The notes below the pieces were generated by a model. That model saw only the letters and a list, made by a program, of their open reading frames with translations. It was not told the origin of the DNA and made no database searches. Below are positions 1 through 8,433 of a DNA stretch of 28,906 bases, in pieces (the first letter of the stretch is position 1; every line of letters begins with the position of its first letter). This DNA comes from CAZXVW01 sp964644025 (GTDB lineage: Bacteria; Acidobacteriota; Terriglobia; Bryobacterales; Bryobacteraceae), in assembly GCA_964644025.1 (NCBI GenBank), contig CAZXVW010000031.1:1-28906 (forward strand), written 5' to 3'. A program made the translations under genes and the position numbers.

Positions 1-1612
1 AGCGTTTGAAAGGCTCCGGCCGGCTGCTCATGAGAATGCCAGTGCGGCCGATGGCGAAGACGGTGTTGTTGTAAACGCGGTTGTGGTCACCCTTGACGAC
101 GATTCCCTGGCTCTTCAAGTTCCACACGACGTTGTGGTGAATCGTGAGACCGCGGGTAAGGTCGTCGCCGCGAATGCCCTTTCCGCCGACGTCCTTCTTG
201 AAAAACGCGACGTAGTCGTGCGCCCAGTTATAGCGGATGACGGTGCCGGCGGCGTTGATGCCTCCAGTCTGGACACAGGCGCCGTCGGTGGTATTCATGC
301 CGCCCTGGTAGAGATGGTTAAACTCGATGATCTTCTTGCCGCCGCCGCGCGAGGCGCGCACGGGGACGTTGCCGGTGAGATAGACCGTATTGCCCCGGAT
401 GATGACGTCGTCGGTGGCGGACTCGATGCCGGAGGCGGGGGTGAAGGAACTCCAGCCGATGTCGTGAATGAGATTGTTCTCCACGATGTTGTGCCAGCCT
501 TCGATGACCAGGCCTGGGCCGTCGCTATAAGCAAGGCTGCAGTTGCGAAAAACGTTATGCGGCCCGGAAATGAAGGTCGCCGGCAATGTCCGGATACCTC
601 CCAGGTAGCGGGAGATTTTTTCCGCGTAGGCGGAGCCCGGCGGACCGTACTTCTCCCCTGGCGCCAGCAGGCGCGGATAGGTGGGGTACAGGAAATGGCA
701 GTGGTCAATGATCGAGTAACCGCATTGCTCAAGCCTGATGGTGGTGGCGAAGAAATGGAACCCGTTGATTTCGAGGAAACTTGAGTGGCGAACGTCGAAG
801 GCGTAGTCACGCACCTTGACCTCGATCTGGTGGGAACCCGGGTCACCGCCGTCCGGCGCCCAAAGATACAGCGTTTTGGTCTTCCGGTCCCAGAACCATT
901 CGCCCGGCTGATCAAGGGCCTCCAGCCGCCCCGAGAAATAGTAATGTCCGCCCACGTAATAACCCGGGCGCCGGCCTTCCATGTTCCTGCCCAGGTCGGT
1001 GGGGTAAGTGAAGGAATCGCCGCCGCGGCGATGATGGCCGGCGTAGCGCGTCCAGCACTGAAAGCCCTGGATATTCAAGGTGGCCACGGCGCCGGTCCAG
1101 TCAATGCCGGTGGCGGTCAGCGCCGGATCGACGATCTTGCCATACTCGCTGCCCGGTTGCACGGTCGCCCAGCAGGCGGGGTTCCAGCGGTCAGCGAAAG
1201 GGCAGTTCGGCCAGCGGGCCTCCGTCATCATCTCGCCGTCCACAAAAAGCTGGTTGAAGTAGCGGGGGAAGCTGGCCTTATAGATATGGCCGGAGTGGAG
1301 GGTCCAACGGACGTTGACTGGCTCAGCACCGGACAGGATTACGCGTTCACCCGGGTAGGCGACAAAGCGGGTGTAAGCGCCGCTGATGTTGCCGAAGTTG
1401 CGGAGGCGGACCGTTTCCCGGTAGGTGCCCGCGCGGACGTAGCAAACATCCCCGTTCCTCATGGCGGAAGCGGCTTTCGTAAGGGTTCTGAACGGTTTGG
1501 CCCTGGTTCCCGGATTGGCGTCGCTGCCGCCCGGAGCAACGAAGTACTGCCTGGCGCCCAACGGGAGGAAACAAAGCAAGAGCGTGAACCACGCGGCTGC
1601 GCACTGTGTCAT
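1..1612 (-). CDS. Secreted right-handed parallel beta-helix protein (partial, C-terminus off the left edge)
   Basis: The minus-strand frame is open from an ATG at 1612 to the window edge, giving 537 residues with no stop. The N-terminus (MTQCAAAWFTLLLCFLPLGA) is a signal peptide, so the protein is exported. It is followed by YFVAPGGSDANPGT...PFRTLTKA and a VRAGTYRETV segment, the usual opening of DUF1565-type beta-helix proteins. From about residue 290 onward short Asn-rich coils recur (HNVFRNCS, HNIVENNLIHD, HNVVWN, HNRVYNNTVF), the signature of right-handed parallel beta-helix rungs seen in polysaccharide lyases and related glycan-active proteins. Catalytic residues cannot be assigned, and the substrate is unknown. 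A weak GAGG lies about 13 nt before the ATG. The repeat element ends only 31 bp upstream, so it may carry or have displaced the promoter. The fold is well supported; an enzymatic function is inference. Confidence 0.88.
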   Translation of the reverse strand, partial: MTQCAAAWFTLLLCFLPLGARQYFVAPGGSDANPGTRAKPFRTLTKAASAMRNGDVCYVRAGTYRETVRLRNFGNISGAYTRFVAYPGERVILSGAEPVNVRWTLHSGHIYKASFPRYFNQLFVDGEMMTEARWPNCPFADRWNPACWATVQPGSEYGKIVDPALTATGIDWTGAVATLNIQGFQCWTRYAGHHRRGGDSFTYPTDLGRNMEGRRPGYYVGGHYYFSGRLEALDQPGEWFWDRKTKTLYLWAPDGGDPGSHQIEVKVRDYAFDVRHSSFLEINGFHFFATTIRLEQCGYSIIDHCHFLYPTYPRLLAPGEKYGPPGSAYAEKISRYLGGIRTLPATFISGPHNVFRNCSLAYSDGPGLVIEGWHNIVENNLIHDIGWSSFTPASGIESATDDVIIRGNTVYLTGNVPVRASRGGGKKIIEFNHLYQGGMNTTDGACVQTGGINAAGTVIRYNWAHDYVAFFKKDVGGKGIRGDDLTRGLTIHHNVVWNLKSQGIVVKGDHNRVYNNTVFAIGRTGILMSSRPEPFKR

Positions 1613-1643
1613 CGGTCCGAGTTTACCTCACCTACTTGCAGAT

Positions 1644-2008
1644 AGGGACAGCCTGCGTTGTCACCTTGGCGAATTTCACGAAGGGAGCAGTCAGCTCCGT
1701 CCCCTTCGTGAAATTCGTGTTGCAAAGCGCAGACACAAGGGGATCCTCGCATTCGAAGACGGGACGGGCTCCCGTCGCACTCGTCCGGAGCACTTCGCCC
1801 GGTCCCTTCGAGGAAAGCAAGTTTCGGTGCTCGGCCGGAGTGCAGGCCGCACGTTGGCGGTCGGGGTTCGTGGCTGCTACCCACGACAACCCTCTCCCAC
1901 GCGGTCGCGGCGCTATAGAGGGGCGGCCGGAACTCAGACCTCGCGAAGGTGGCAATCAGCTCCGTCCCCTTCGTCATTTTTGCGAAGGTGGCAACGCAGG
2001 CTGTCCCT
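1644..2008. repeat. Composite inverted-repeat element (~365 bp) with 24-bp terminal inverted repeats
   Basis: The ends 1644-1667 and 1985-2008 are inverted copies that match at 23 of 24 positions. The left part contains a perfect hairpin: arm GAATTTCACGAAGGG at 1671-1685 pairs with 1702-1716. The 19-bp sequence TCAGCTCCGTCCCCTTCGT is present at 1691-1709 and again at 1956-1974, and GCGAAGGTGGCAA is present at 1943-1955 and 1982-1994. The middle (about 1721-1940) has no convincing reading frame. No transposase is encoded, so this looks like a non-autonomous, MITE- or REP-like palindromic element. It fills the gap between two same-strand genes and overlaps the 3' end of the upstream one. Confidence 0.75.
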
Positions 2009-3407
2009 TTCGGAAAAGGGTCCAGGGGTGGGAGGGCATGTCGCGCAGGTAGGGTTTCTGCCAGGCGAACTCGGGGTGCCGGCGCAGGTGATCGGCAGCG
2101 TTGAAATCGAGCCGGCAAGCGTGGCCGGCAGCAGCGTAGAAGGACATGGCCGCGGCCAGCTCCGAATCGATCACCTTGTTCTGCACCGCCCCGGCGACGC
2201 CAAAGGGGGGCTGCCAGGGTGGGAGGCCGCGCGGGGAAAGATCAATGTGGCCGCACAGGGTTCGCTCGTTCGGTTCCTCCTTGCCGGTGTAAGTGTCGTA
2301 ATGGTCGGCGAGAAAGCGCTCGGCTGCCTTGACGTCGATGCGGCCCTTGTACTGCTTCATCAACTGCTCCCATCTCTTCCGCCGCGCGTTGGGGCTGAGG
2401 CTCATATCAGTGGTATCAAAGTGGGTTTCCTCACGGGCGAGTTTCTCGTTGACCGGAAAGTTGGAGCCGACAAAGTAGCCGTCCCGCGTGCGTTCGAGCG
2501 TCACGTTCTTCAAGCCCAGCTCGAGGCGGGCGATCTCTCCGGTTTTGCGGTCGCCCACGAGCCAGTCATTGGCGTAGCCGCCGTTGTTGCCCTCCTTCAT
2601 GATGCGGGCGAAGTCGTCGATGGACGCCGCATACTGCATCGCTTTCCGGGCGCGGACGAATTCCGGGATTCCCTCGGGATCGTAGCCGAAGAAGCGGGAA
2701 ATCGTCGTTTCGGTGATCATGATCCCGGCGGCGTTGACGCCGAAGTCGTCGGCGCTGTGGATCAGGCCGGGGAAACCATCCATCAGGATGCGGTGCCCGC
2801 GCTCGGGGACGATGTCGAAGATGATGGTCCAGCGCTCCCCGTCCAGATAGTTGGTCCAGGCGTTGTGAGCCATGACGATCTTCCCGCTGGCCGTATAGCT
2901 ACCGGTCGCGACGAACGCGCTGCAGGATTCCGGCGCGCCCACCCCCGGCGGAGAGGTGATGCCGTGCTGCTTGTCGTACTGCTTGACGTAGTAGTCCCAC
3001 TCGAGCATGGCGTTCATGGCGACCACGTCCCACAGATCCAGCGTGACACCGCGGGCCGTGAGCCCTGCGGCAATGCCCTGAAGTTCCTCGCGGTACTCCT
3101 GCTCGATGTGAGGCCAGAGAACATTCTGGGCGGCCTGGCGGTAAAACGGCCAGTCCTTCTTGGCGTCGTGAGCCACTTCGAGCGCGAAGACTTTTTGCGC
3201 TTCTTCGATTTCCGGAGCCAGCAGGTAGCCGTGCTGGAATCCGATCTCCCCTGGCTTGCCTTCCAGGTGCACGAAGGTCCAGCCATTTTTCGGCGGACGA
3301 CGAAACGCCTTCTCCAGACGGGGATCCGTCCGGGGACCGCAGGCGGCGGCCGAGACCAGCAGTCCCAGGCCAATGACGATCAGAGTGCGGCGGAGTTTTC
3401 CTTGCAT
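1974..3407 (-). CDS. Exported phospholipase B-like / C45 acyltransferase-family Ntn-hydrolase
   Basis: A 477-residue protein starting at the ATG at 3407, chosen because AAGGA lies 5 nt upstream and a signal peptide begins at once (MQGKLRRTLIVIGLGLLVSAAAC). That ending could be a loose lipobox, so it may be a lipoprotein. The body has the plan of the phospholipase B-like and acyl-CoA:6-aminopenicillanate acyltransferase (C45) families: a KPGEIGFQHGYLLA segment near residue 52, then PESCSAF with Cys162 as the predicted autoproteolytic N-terminal nucleophile, then IVMAHNAW. Such enzymes cleave themselves before the Cys and hydrolyse amide or ester bonds; the substrate here is unknown. The last residues, after HPWTLFRK, together with the stop codon, are encoded by the repeat element at 1644-2008, so the native C-terminus was probably replaced. 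It lies downstream of gatA on the same strand, across a 113-bp gap. Confidence 0.82.
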   Translation of the reverse strand: MQGKLRRTLIVIGLGLLVSAAACGPRTDPRLEKAFRRPPKNGWTFVHLEGKPGEIGFQHGYLLAPEIEEAQKVFALEVAHDAKKDWPFYRQAAQNVLWPHIEQEYREELQGIAAGLTARGVTLDLWDVVAMNAMLEWDYYVKQYDKQHGITSPPGVGAPESCSAFVATGSYTASGKIVMAHNAWTNYLDGERWTIIFDIVPERGHRILMDGFPGLIHSADDFGVNAAGIMITETTISRFFGYDPEGIPEFVRARKAMQYAASIDDFARIMKEGNNGGYANDWLVGDRKTGEIARLELGLKNVTLERTRDGYFVGSNFPVNEKLAREETHFDTTDMSLSPNARRKRWEQLMKQYKGRIDVKAAERFLADHYDTYTGKEEPNERTLCGHIDLSPRGLPPWQPPFGVAGAVQNKVIDSELAAAMSFYAAAGHACRLDFNAADHLRRHPEFAWQKPYLRDMPSHPWTLFRKGQPALPPSQK

Positions 3408-3520
3408 TTCGATCCTTGCAGTACGGGAAGGTTTTCCTCCCGGGGAGGTTGTATTCACTGAAGCCTTGCTCAACTTCGCGCCAGTTTACCACGGCCGGTC
3501 CGTTGGCCGGTTCGGGCGCC

Positions 3521-4963
3521 TCAACCCTCGACGCCGCCGGCGCGCTCGAAGGCGTCGGCGATACGGAACATGCGCGGCTCGTCGAAGTGGTTCGTCAGGA
3601 TCTGCATCCCCACGGGGAGCCCGCCAGGGGTCCTGCCGCAGGGCACGCTCATGCAAGGAATGCCGGCCAGGTCCCCGGTGATCGTGTAGATGTCGGAGAG
3701 GTACATCTGGAGCGGGTCATCAATCTTCTCCCCGATTTTGAAGGCCGGGAAGGGGGAAACGGGCGTGACGATGGCGTCCACCTGCTGGAAAGCCCGGTCA
3801 AAGTCCCGGGCGATGAGCGTGCGGACCTTCTGGGCTTTCAGGTAATAAGCGTCGTAGTAGCCCGCACTGAGCACGTAGGTCCCGAGCATGATGCGGCGCT
3901 TGCATTCGGCGCCGAAGCCCTCGCCGCGCGTGGCCCGGTACATGTCGATGAGGGATTCGGGGGCCTTGGCGCGCGTGGTGTAGCGAACACCGTCGTAGCG
4001 AGCCAGGTTCGAGCTGGCCTCGGCGGTGCAGATGATGTAGTAGCAGGCCACCGCGTAATCGGTGGTGGGAAGGCTGATTTCGCTCACCCGGCAACCGAGC
4101 TTTTCGAGCACGCCGACGCCGCGATGGATCAGATCACCGGTCTCGCTGGTCAGTTGGTGGAAATATTCTTTCGGAAGACCGATGCGGATGCCGTCCAGTT
4201 TGCCGTCCAGGGCCGCCAGGTAATCCGGCACCGGAGCGAATGCGGACGTAGCGTCCCGCTCGTCGCGGCCGGCGATCACCTGAAGCAGGCGGGCGCTGTC
4301 CCGGACGTTACGGGCCAGCGGGCCGATATGGTCCAGCGAACTGGCGAAGGCGGTCAAGCCATAGCGGGAGACCCGGCCATAGGTGGGTGTGACGCCGACG
4401 ACGCCGCAGAAGGAGGCCGGCTGGCGGATGGAACCGCCGGTATCGGAACCGAGCGCCGCCACCGCCGTGCCCTGGGCCACGATGGCGGCCGATCCGCCGC
4501 TGGAGCCGCCGGGCACGCGCTCCTGGTCCGCCGGATTGCGAACCGGACCGAAGGCGGAGTTCTCGTTCGACGAGCCCATGGCGAACTCGTCGCAGTTGGC
4601 CTTGCCAAGGATCACGGCGCCGGCGCGCTCGAGGCGCTCGACGGCCGTTGCATCGTAGGGAGGGATGTAATGCTCCAGGAGCCGGGAGGCACAAGTAGTG
4701 CGGACACCCTTCGTCAGGATGACGTCCTTGACCGCCACCGGGACGCCGCCCAGCGGGCCGGGGTCTTCGCCGCGGGCGAGCCCAGCGTCCACGGCGCGGG
4801 CGGTTTCCAGCGCGCGATCCGGGCAGAAGTGAAGGTAGGCGTTGGTTTTCGGGTTTTCGGTGCGGGCGAACTCGAGCGCCGCAGCCGTCAGCTCCACCGC
4901 ACTGTAACGCTTCGCGGCGAGATCGTCACGGATCCGATCGATGGTCAGTTTCGGGATGTCCAT
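3521..4963 (-). CDS. gatA: Asp-tRNA(Asn)/Glu-tRNA(Gln) amidotransferase subunit A
   Basis: A 480-residue amidase-signature protein of normal GatA length. The Ser-cisSer-Lys triad is visible at Lys79 (PVAVKD), Ser154 (PGGSSGGS) and Ser178 (TGGSIRQP), the same numbering as in characterised GatA. The signature GKANCDEFAMGSSNENSAFG and the downstream GVVGVTPTYGRVSRYGL block are intact. GatA releases ammonia from glutamine (or asparagine) for the GatB subunit, which converts mischarged Glu-tRNA(Gln) or Asp-tRNA(Asn) in the cytoplasm. It follows gatC after 24 bp in the same transcript. gatB is not in the window and must lie elsewhere. Confidence 0.97.
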   Translation of the reverse strand: MDIPKLTIDRIRDDLAAKRYSAVELTAAALEFARTENPKTNAYLHFCPDRALETARAVDAGLARGEDPGPLGGVPVAVKDVILTKGVRTTCASRLLEHYIPPYDATAVERLERAGAVILGKANCDEFAMGSSNENSAFGPVRNPADQERVPGGSSGGSAAIVAQGTAVAALGSDTGGSIRQPASFCGVVGVTPTYGRVSRYGLTAFASSLDHIGPLARNVRDSARLLQVIAGRDERDATSAFAPVPDYLAALDGKLDGIRIGLPKEYFHQLTSETGDLIHRGVGVLEKLGCRVSEISLPTTDYAVACYYIICTAEASSNLARYDGVRYTTRAKAPESLIDMYRATRGEGFGAECKRRIMLGTYVLSAGYYDAYYLKAQKVRTLIARDFDRAFQQVDAIVTPVSPFPAFKIGEKIDDPLQMYLSDIYTITGDLAGIPCMSVPCGRTPGGLPVGMQILTNHFDEPRMFRIADAFERAGGVEG

Positions 4964-4987
4964 TGCAGCATCGTGCGGCCGCGCCTC

Positions 4988-5287
4988 TCAGCGCTCGATC
5001 ACCTTGGGCACCTTGAAGCAGCCGGCGCCGGCGAGCGGCGCGTTGGCCAGGGCTTGGCGAACCCCAAGCGTTTCTCCCGGCAGGTCTTCACGGAGGGTGG
5101 CCGTCTCCCCGGCGTCGTAAAGCACCTGCGCCATGGGTTCCACGCCGGAGGTATCCAGCTCATTGAGCTTGTCCATGTGGGTCAGGATGTCGTTCAGGTC
5201 GCGGGAGAGGCGGCGGATTTCTTCTTCGGTCAGTTTCAAGTTGGCCAGATCCGCCACGTACCGCACCTGGTTCTCGTCGATCTTCAT
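4988..5287 (-). CDS. gatC: Asp-tRNA(Asn)/Glu-tRNA(Gln) amidotransferase subunit C
   Basis: A 99-residue protein of typical GatC length. It shows the family N-terminus (VRYVADLANLKLTEEE), a helical segment with LNDILTHMDKLNELDTSGVEPM, and a tail containing LREDLPGETL and FKVPKVIE. GatC wraps around GatA and GatB and stabilises the amidotransferase. The start ATG at 5287 has GAAGG about 7 nt upstream and overlaps the stop codon of the preceding dciA-like gene by 4 nt (ATGA), which indicates translational coupling. Confidence 0.97.
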   Translation of the reverse strand: MKIDENQVRYVADLANLKLTEEEIRRLSRDLNDILTHMDKLNELDTSGVEPMAQVLYDAGETATLREDLPGETLGVRQALANAPLAGAGCFKVPKVIER

Positions 5288-5718
5288 GCCGATGCCTTCT
5301 GGCGCGCCTTCTTATACAGCAGCCGGAGGACCGGATCGGGAATTCGCTCCGCCTCGTCCGCGCCGGAGGAGCGTTGCACCGGAAGGGCCGGCGGGAATTG
5401 CTCCCGGCCGGGGCCGATGCGCGGGGCCTTGACACGGAACTCCAGGTCCTCAACGACGCCTTTGCCCACCACCTTCTCCAGGTTCCGTAAGATCTGTCCC
5501 CGCAAGGAAAACAGTTGCCGGCTCCAGATCTTATCACCCACTTCAACGATCAGGTGGGTGCGGACGAGCTTCACGCCGAGCGTGTGAGCAGCGATCCTCT
5601 TGCCCACGGCGGCCCGCCACGCGGCGCCGGCGAACGCCTCCGCGGAAACAGCGCCCCGGGATGCCTTCCACCTGGCGATGACTCTACCAGCCCGCTCCAT
5701 GTCGGATGAAACCGCCAT
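5284..5718 (-). CDS. dciA: DciA-like DUF721 protein (putative replicative helicase loader)
   Basis: A 144-residue protein of the DUF721 (DciA) family. The hallmark region runs from W(R)AAVGKRIAAHT through LVRTHLIVEVGDKIWSRQL to LRGQILRNLEKVVG, the KH-like fold known from DciA. A proline-rich, charged C-terminal tail follows. In bacteria without DnaC or DnaI, DciA assists loading of the DnaB helicase at replication initiation. I chose ATG 5718; a TTG at 5763 would add 15 residues and has no better ribosome-binding site. It overlaps gatC by 4 nt, so it probably heads or belongs to the dciA-gatC-gatA operon. Family assignment is good, and function is by homology. Confidence 0.82.
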   Translation of the reverse strand: MAVSSDMERAGRVIARWKASRGAVSAEAFAGAAWRAAVGKRIAAHTLGVKLVRTHLIVEVGDKIWSRQLFSLRGQILRNLEKVVGKGVVEDLEFRVKAPRIGPGREQFPPALPVQRSSGADEAERIPDPVLRLLYKKARQKASA

Positions 5719-5778
5719 TGTATCACGCAGGGAATCGAAATTCGGCTCAAAACCGGTGGGCAAGGCTTGCGCCGCGGC

Positions 5779-8295
5779 TCAAAACAGGAAATCGAAATCC
5801 AGGCGAAAACGGCGCTTGTGTTGACCGAGGAATTCCCCGAATTGAGGGTCGGCGGTATTGAGGCGCACGGAATCCGGGTTGAAGTGGTTGGTCAGATTGA
5901 ACAGACTGAAGGAGACCCGGAACATGTGCTTCCGGTAGCGGATGTCCCTGGAGATGCGGAAGTCCAGGGAGAAGAAGCGGGGAAAGCGCCTTGAGTTGGG
6001 CGGCCCGGCGTAATCCTGAGCTTCGGTCACCGCGGTGTACGGGTAGCCGGTGCGATACTCGATGACCGGCGCGATCCGCCATTTTTCCCCCAGGCGCCAG
6101 ACGCCCCAGGCCAAGACGCGATGGGGAATATTGCCGGATGTTTCAGCGACCATGTCGGGGTGGACCAGGGGCGCCGGGTAGTTGCCCAGGAAGCCGGTGA
6201 AATCATTCAAGTTGCCGCGGCTCCAGCTATAGACGTAGGAGCCGAAGAACTCTCGCTCGGGTCCCCAGCGAAAGCGGGAGACCAGTTCCAGGTGACGCTG
6301 GAGGGCTCCCCCGTCGCCGCTCAGCAGGAGCACACCTCTGCTTTCAATAACTTCGGGGCGAACCACCATCAGTCCCGCGGAGCGGCTGCGCCGGTAGGTG
6401 GCCCGCAGGCGCACGACGCGGCGGAACCGGCGCTCGAGCTGGAGGCTCCAGGTCCGGCTGCGTGGCGCGAAGTTGCCTGCCTGCCGCGAACCGAACACCA
6501 GCGGTCCATCTCCGGAGCCAGCGCTGCCGATGAGGTTAGTAAACGCGCGCGGCCCGTCGCGGATGGATCCGTCCGGCCGAAACCGGGTAACCACCCGGGC
6601 GGGATAGTGATCGAAGGCGTAGATGCTCAGCGGTACGGGGTCGTAGAACCAGCCGAAGCCCGAGCGCACGACGAGTTGAGAGTCGCCGAACGGCGACCAG
6701 GCTGCGCCGATGCGCGGGGCCAGCCGTACCGTGCCGGTAATGCTCTGGGTGTCGGCGCGGAGACCGGCGTCGAAGGTAAGGCCGGAACGTAGTTGCCAGT
6801 TGTCCTGGAAGAACAGTCCGGTGGCCGCGTCGGTGAACCGGAAGCCGGGGCGGTTGTCGAATTCGATGCGCTTGAGGGCATGGCCGTTGAGGTCCCGCAC
6901 GTTCACCGGGTTTGCCGCGTACCAACCGCGCAGACGGGAGTAGAGGAACGTGCCGCCGAATTTCGGCGAGTGCACGCCGCGAGCGGACAAGGGAGGCGCC
7001 GTGTAGGTTTCGAGCCACTCGAGCCTCTCGGCCTTACGGTCCTGCCGCAGGAAATAATTGCCCGAGTTGCCCGTCGGAGTGAGGGTGAACTCGGCGCCAC
7101 CCTGGGGTGCAATCCGGGCGACATTCTGGCCGAGCGAGAAAGCGCTGGTGAGGACGCCGCCGCGGATGGAGAGCCGGTCGGCCAGCGCGGCCCGGCCCTC
7201 GTGGCCCCGGAAGCCAGGGGTGGCGGCCTGCGGGTTGTAGAAGTCCAGGTGGACGAAATTTATGTGCTGCGGCACACCGTGGGCGGTGAAGCTGAGCAGG
7301 TGCTTCGGGGAGATCGCGTAGTCGAGTTGGGTGAGGGAATTCCACAGTTCCCGCTTCGACTCATTCACCGGAAACGAGCGCGTGGCTACCGGGGTTTTGT
7401 TCAGCCGGTACTCGACGGACTCGGACAAGTACAGGCGCCCGGGAACCAGCGGACCGCTTGCACTCAGCCTCGGAGTGAAGCCACGGATTCCGCGCAAGTG
7501 CTGGGCGAGGATGCGGAACTCGGGAGTAGGATCGTTCAGCTCCCAATGCCATTTGTCTCCGCCGCCCCGGGTGTTGACGGCCACCACGCCGGCGGTAAAT
7601 CGCCCGTATTCGGCCAGGAAGGGGCTTTTGTAAACATCGACGGTGGCCACGGCATCGATGGGAACCGTGACGCCGAAATCGCCGGTGGCCGGATCAGTGA
7701 CGTCAATGCCATTGACCAGGAGAGCGCTGCGATGCTCGGGGCTGTCCGAGATTTGCAGCCGGCCCTCGGGTGTGCGGGTTACGCCGGGAATCAGCGGGAG
7801 CGCGTCGCGAACGGTGGGAGGGCGGCCGGGCAGCGCATCTACTTGCGAGCGGGTCACTGAGGCGGGGGGTGCGGCTCCCTCAACTACGGGCGGAGCACTC
7901 ACCGTTACCGTGTCATGCCGCCGCACCGGAGGGTAGAGTGTTACTTCGATCGCGACTGGCTCTTGCCCGCTGATCTGGAGAGGCCGGCGCACGCGTTCAT
8001 AGCCGGCCAGAGTGACCGTGAGGGTGGCAGCGCCCGGCGAAGGCGCCGAGAGCCGGGCGCAGCCGCCGGTATCGGTGCTGGCGAGGACGCGGCCTTCCGG
8101 CGACACGATAGCTACCGTGGCGCCCGCCAGCGGCGCTCCCGCCGGGTCGCGGACCACAACCGTAACCGGGCAGGAGGCGCGCGACACTTGCCCGGGCAGC
8201 GGCCCGCCCAGGCCCAACACAAGTGTGGACAGCAGGGCAACAGGTACGCTTGCGCTCCGGCAACGACGGAGAATCAGTAGCCGTCCATCTTCCAC
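5779..8295 (-). CDS. Oar-like TonB-dependent outer-membrane receptor with N-terminal carboxypeptidase-regulatory domain
   Basis: An 838-residue outer-membrane protein. An N-terminal signal peptide ends near LPGQ. Residues of about 43-120 form a carboxypeptidase-regulatory-like (CarboxypepD_reg) Ig-like domain (VTVVVRDPAGAPLAGATVAI). A TonB plug domain follows (RDALPLIPGVTR, LLVNGIDVTDPATGDFG, VDVYKSPFLAEYGRFTAGVV). The rest is a long beta-barrel ending in alternating hydrophobics with a terminal Phe (FRLDFDFLF), the signal used by the BAM machinery. This plan matches the acidobacterial Oar-like receptors; the ligand is unknown and possibly an oligosaccharide. The start is a GTG at 8295 without a clear Shine-Dalgarno, so the exact N-terminus is uncertain. 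It is divergent from the sulfatase gene at 8521. Confidence 0.9.
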   Translation of the reverse strand: MEDGRLLILRRCRSASVPVALLSTLVLGLGGPLPGQVSRASCPVTVVVRDPAGAPLAGATVAIVSPEGRVLASTDTGGCARLSAPSPGAATLTVTLAGYERVRRPLQISGQEPVAIEVTLYPPVRRHDTVTVSAPPVVEGAAPPASVTRSQVDALPGRPPTVRDALPLIPGVTRTPEGRLQISDSPEHRSALLVNGIDVTDPATGDFGVTVPIDAVATVDVYKSPFLAEYGRFTAGVVAVNTRGGGDKWHWELNDPTPEFRILAQHLRGIRGFTPRLSASGPLVPGRLYLSESVEYRLNKTPVATRSFPVNESKRELWNSLTQLDYAISPKHLLSFTAHGVPQHINFVHLDFYNPQAATPGFRGHEGRAALADRLSIRGGVLTSAFSLGQNVARIAPQGGAEFTLTPTGNSGNYFLRQDRKAERLEWLETYTAPPLSARGVHSPKFGGTFLYSRLRGWYAANPVNVRDLNGHALKRIEFDNRPGFRFTDAATGLFFQDNWQLRSGLTFDAGLRADTQSITGTVRLAPRIGAAWSPFGDSQLVVRSGFGWFYDPVPLSIYAFDHYPARVVTRFRPDGSIRDGPRAFTNLIGSAGSGDGPLVFGSRQAGNFAPRSRTWSLQLERRFRRVVRLRATYRRSRSAGLMVVRPEVIESRGVLLLSGDGGALQRHLELVSRFRWGPEREFFGSYVYSWSRGNLNDFTGFLGNYPAPLVHPDMVAETSGNIPHRVLAWGVWRLGEKWRIAPVIEYRTGYPYTAVTEAQDYAGPPNSRRFPRFFSLDFRISRDIRYRKHMFRVSFSLFNLTNHFNPDSVRLNTADPQFGEFLGQHKRRFRLDFDFLF

Positions 8296-8433
8296 AGTCG
8301 TCGAGCTCGCGGGTCCGGTTTCTCCGGCCGTATCCCTCTTTCAAGCTAGTGGGACGCCAGCGGAGCGCGCAACGTTGCGCCGGCCGGTGGCACGGCTGGC
8401 GGCGCACACGGCGAAACAGGCGGTCCGGCAAAG

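Noticed and set aside
83..784. Long plus-strand open frame over the beta-helix gene
   Set aside because: It lies antisense to a frame with a signal peptide and clear beta-helix repeats; its own product is Asp/Val/Ala-rich with no domain pattern.
1644..2008. CRISPR array at the repeats
   Set aside because: The repeats are inverted as well as direct, only a few, and lack regular unique spacers; no cas gene is near.
1461..5587. Two long plus-strand open frames (666 and 723 codons)
   Set aside because: They are antisense to the PLB-like gene, gatA and gatC, whose motifs are intact; the open frames result from high GC and codon bias.
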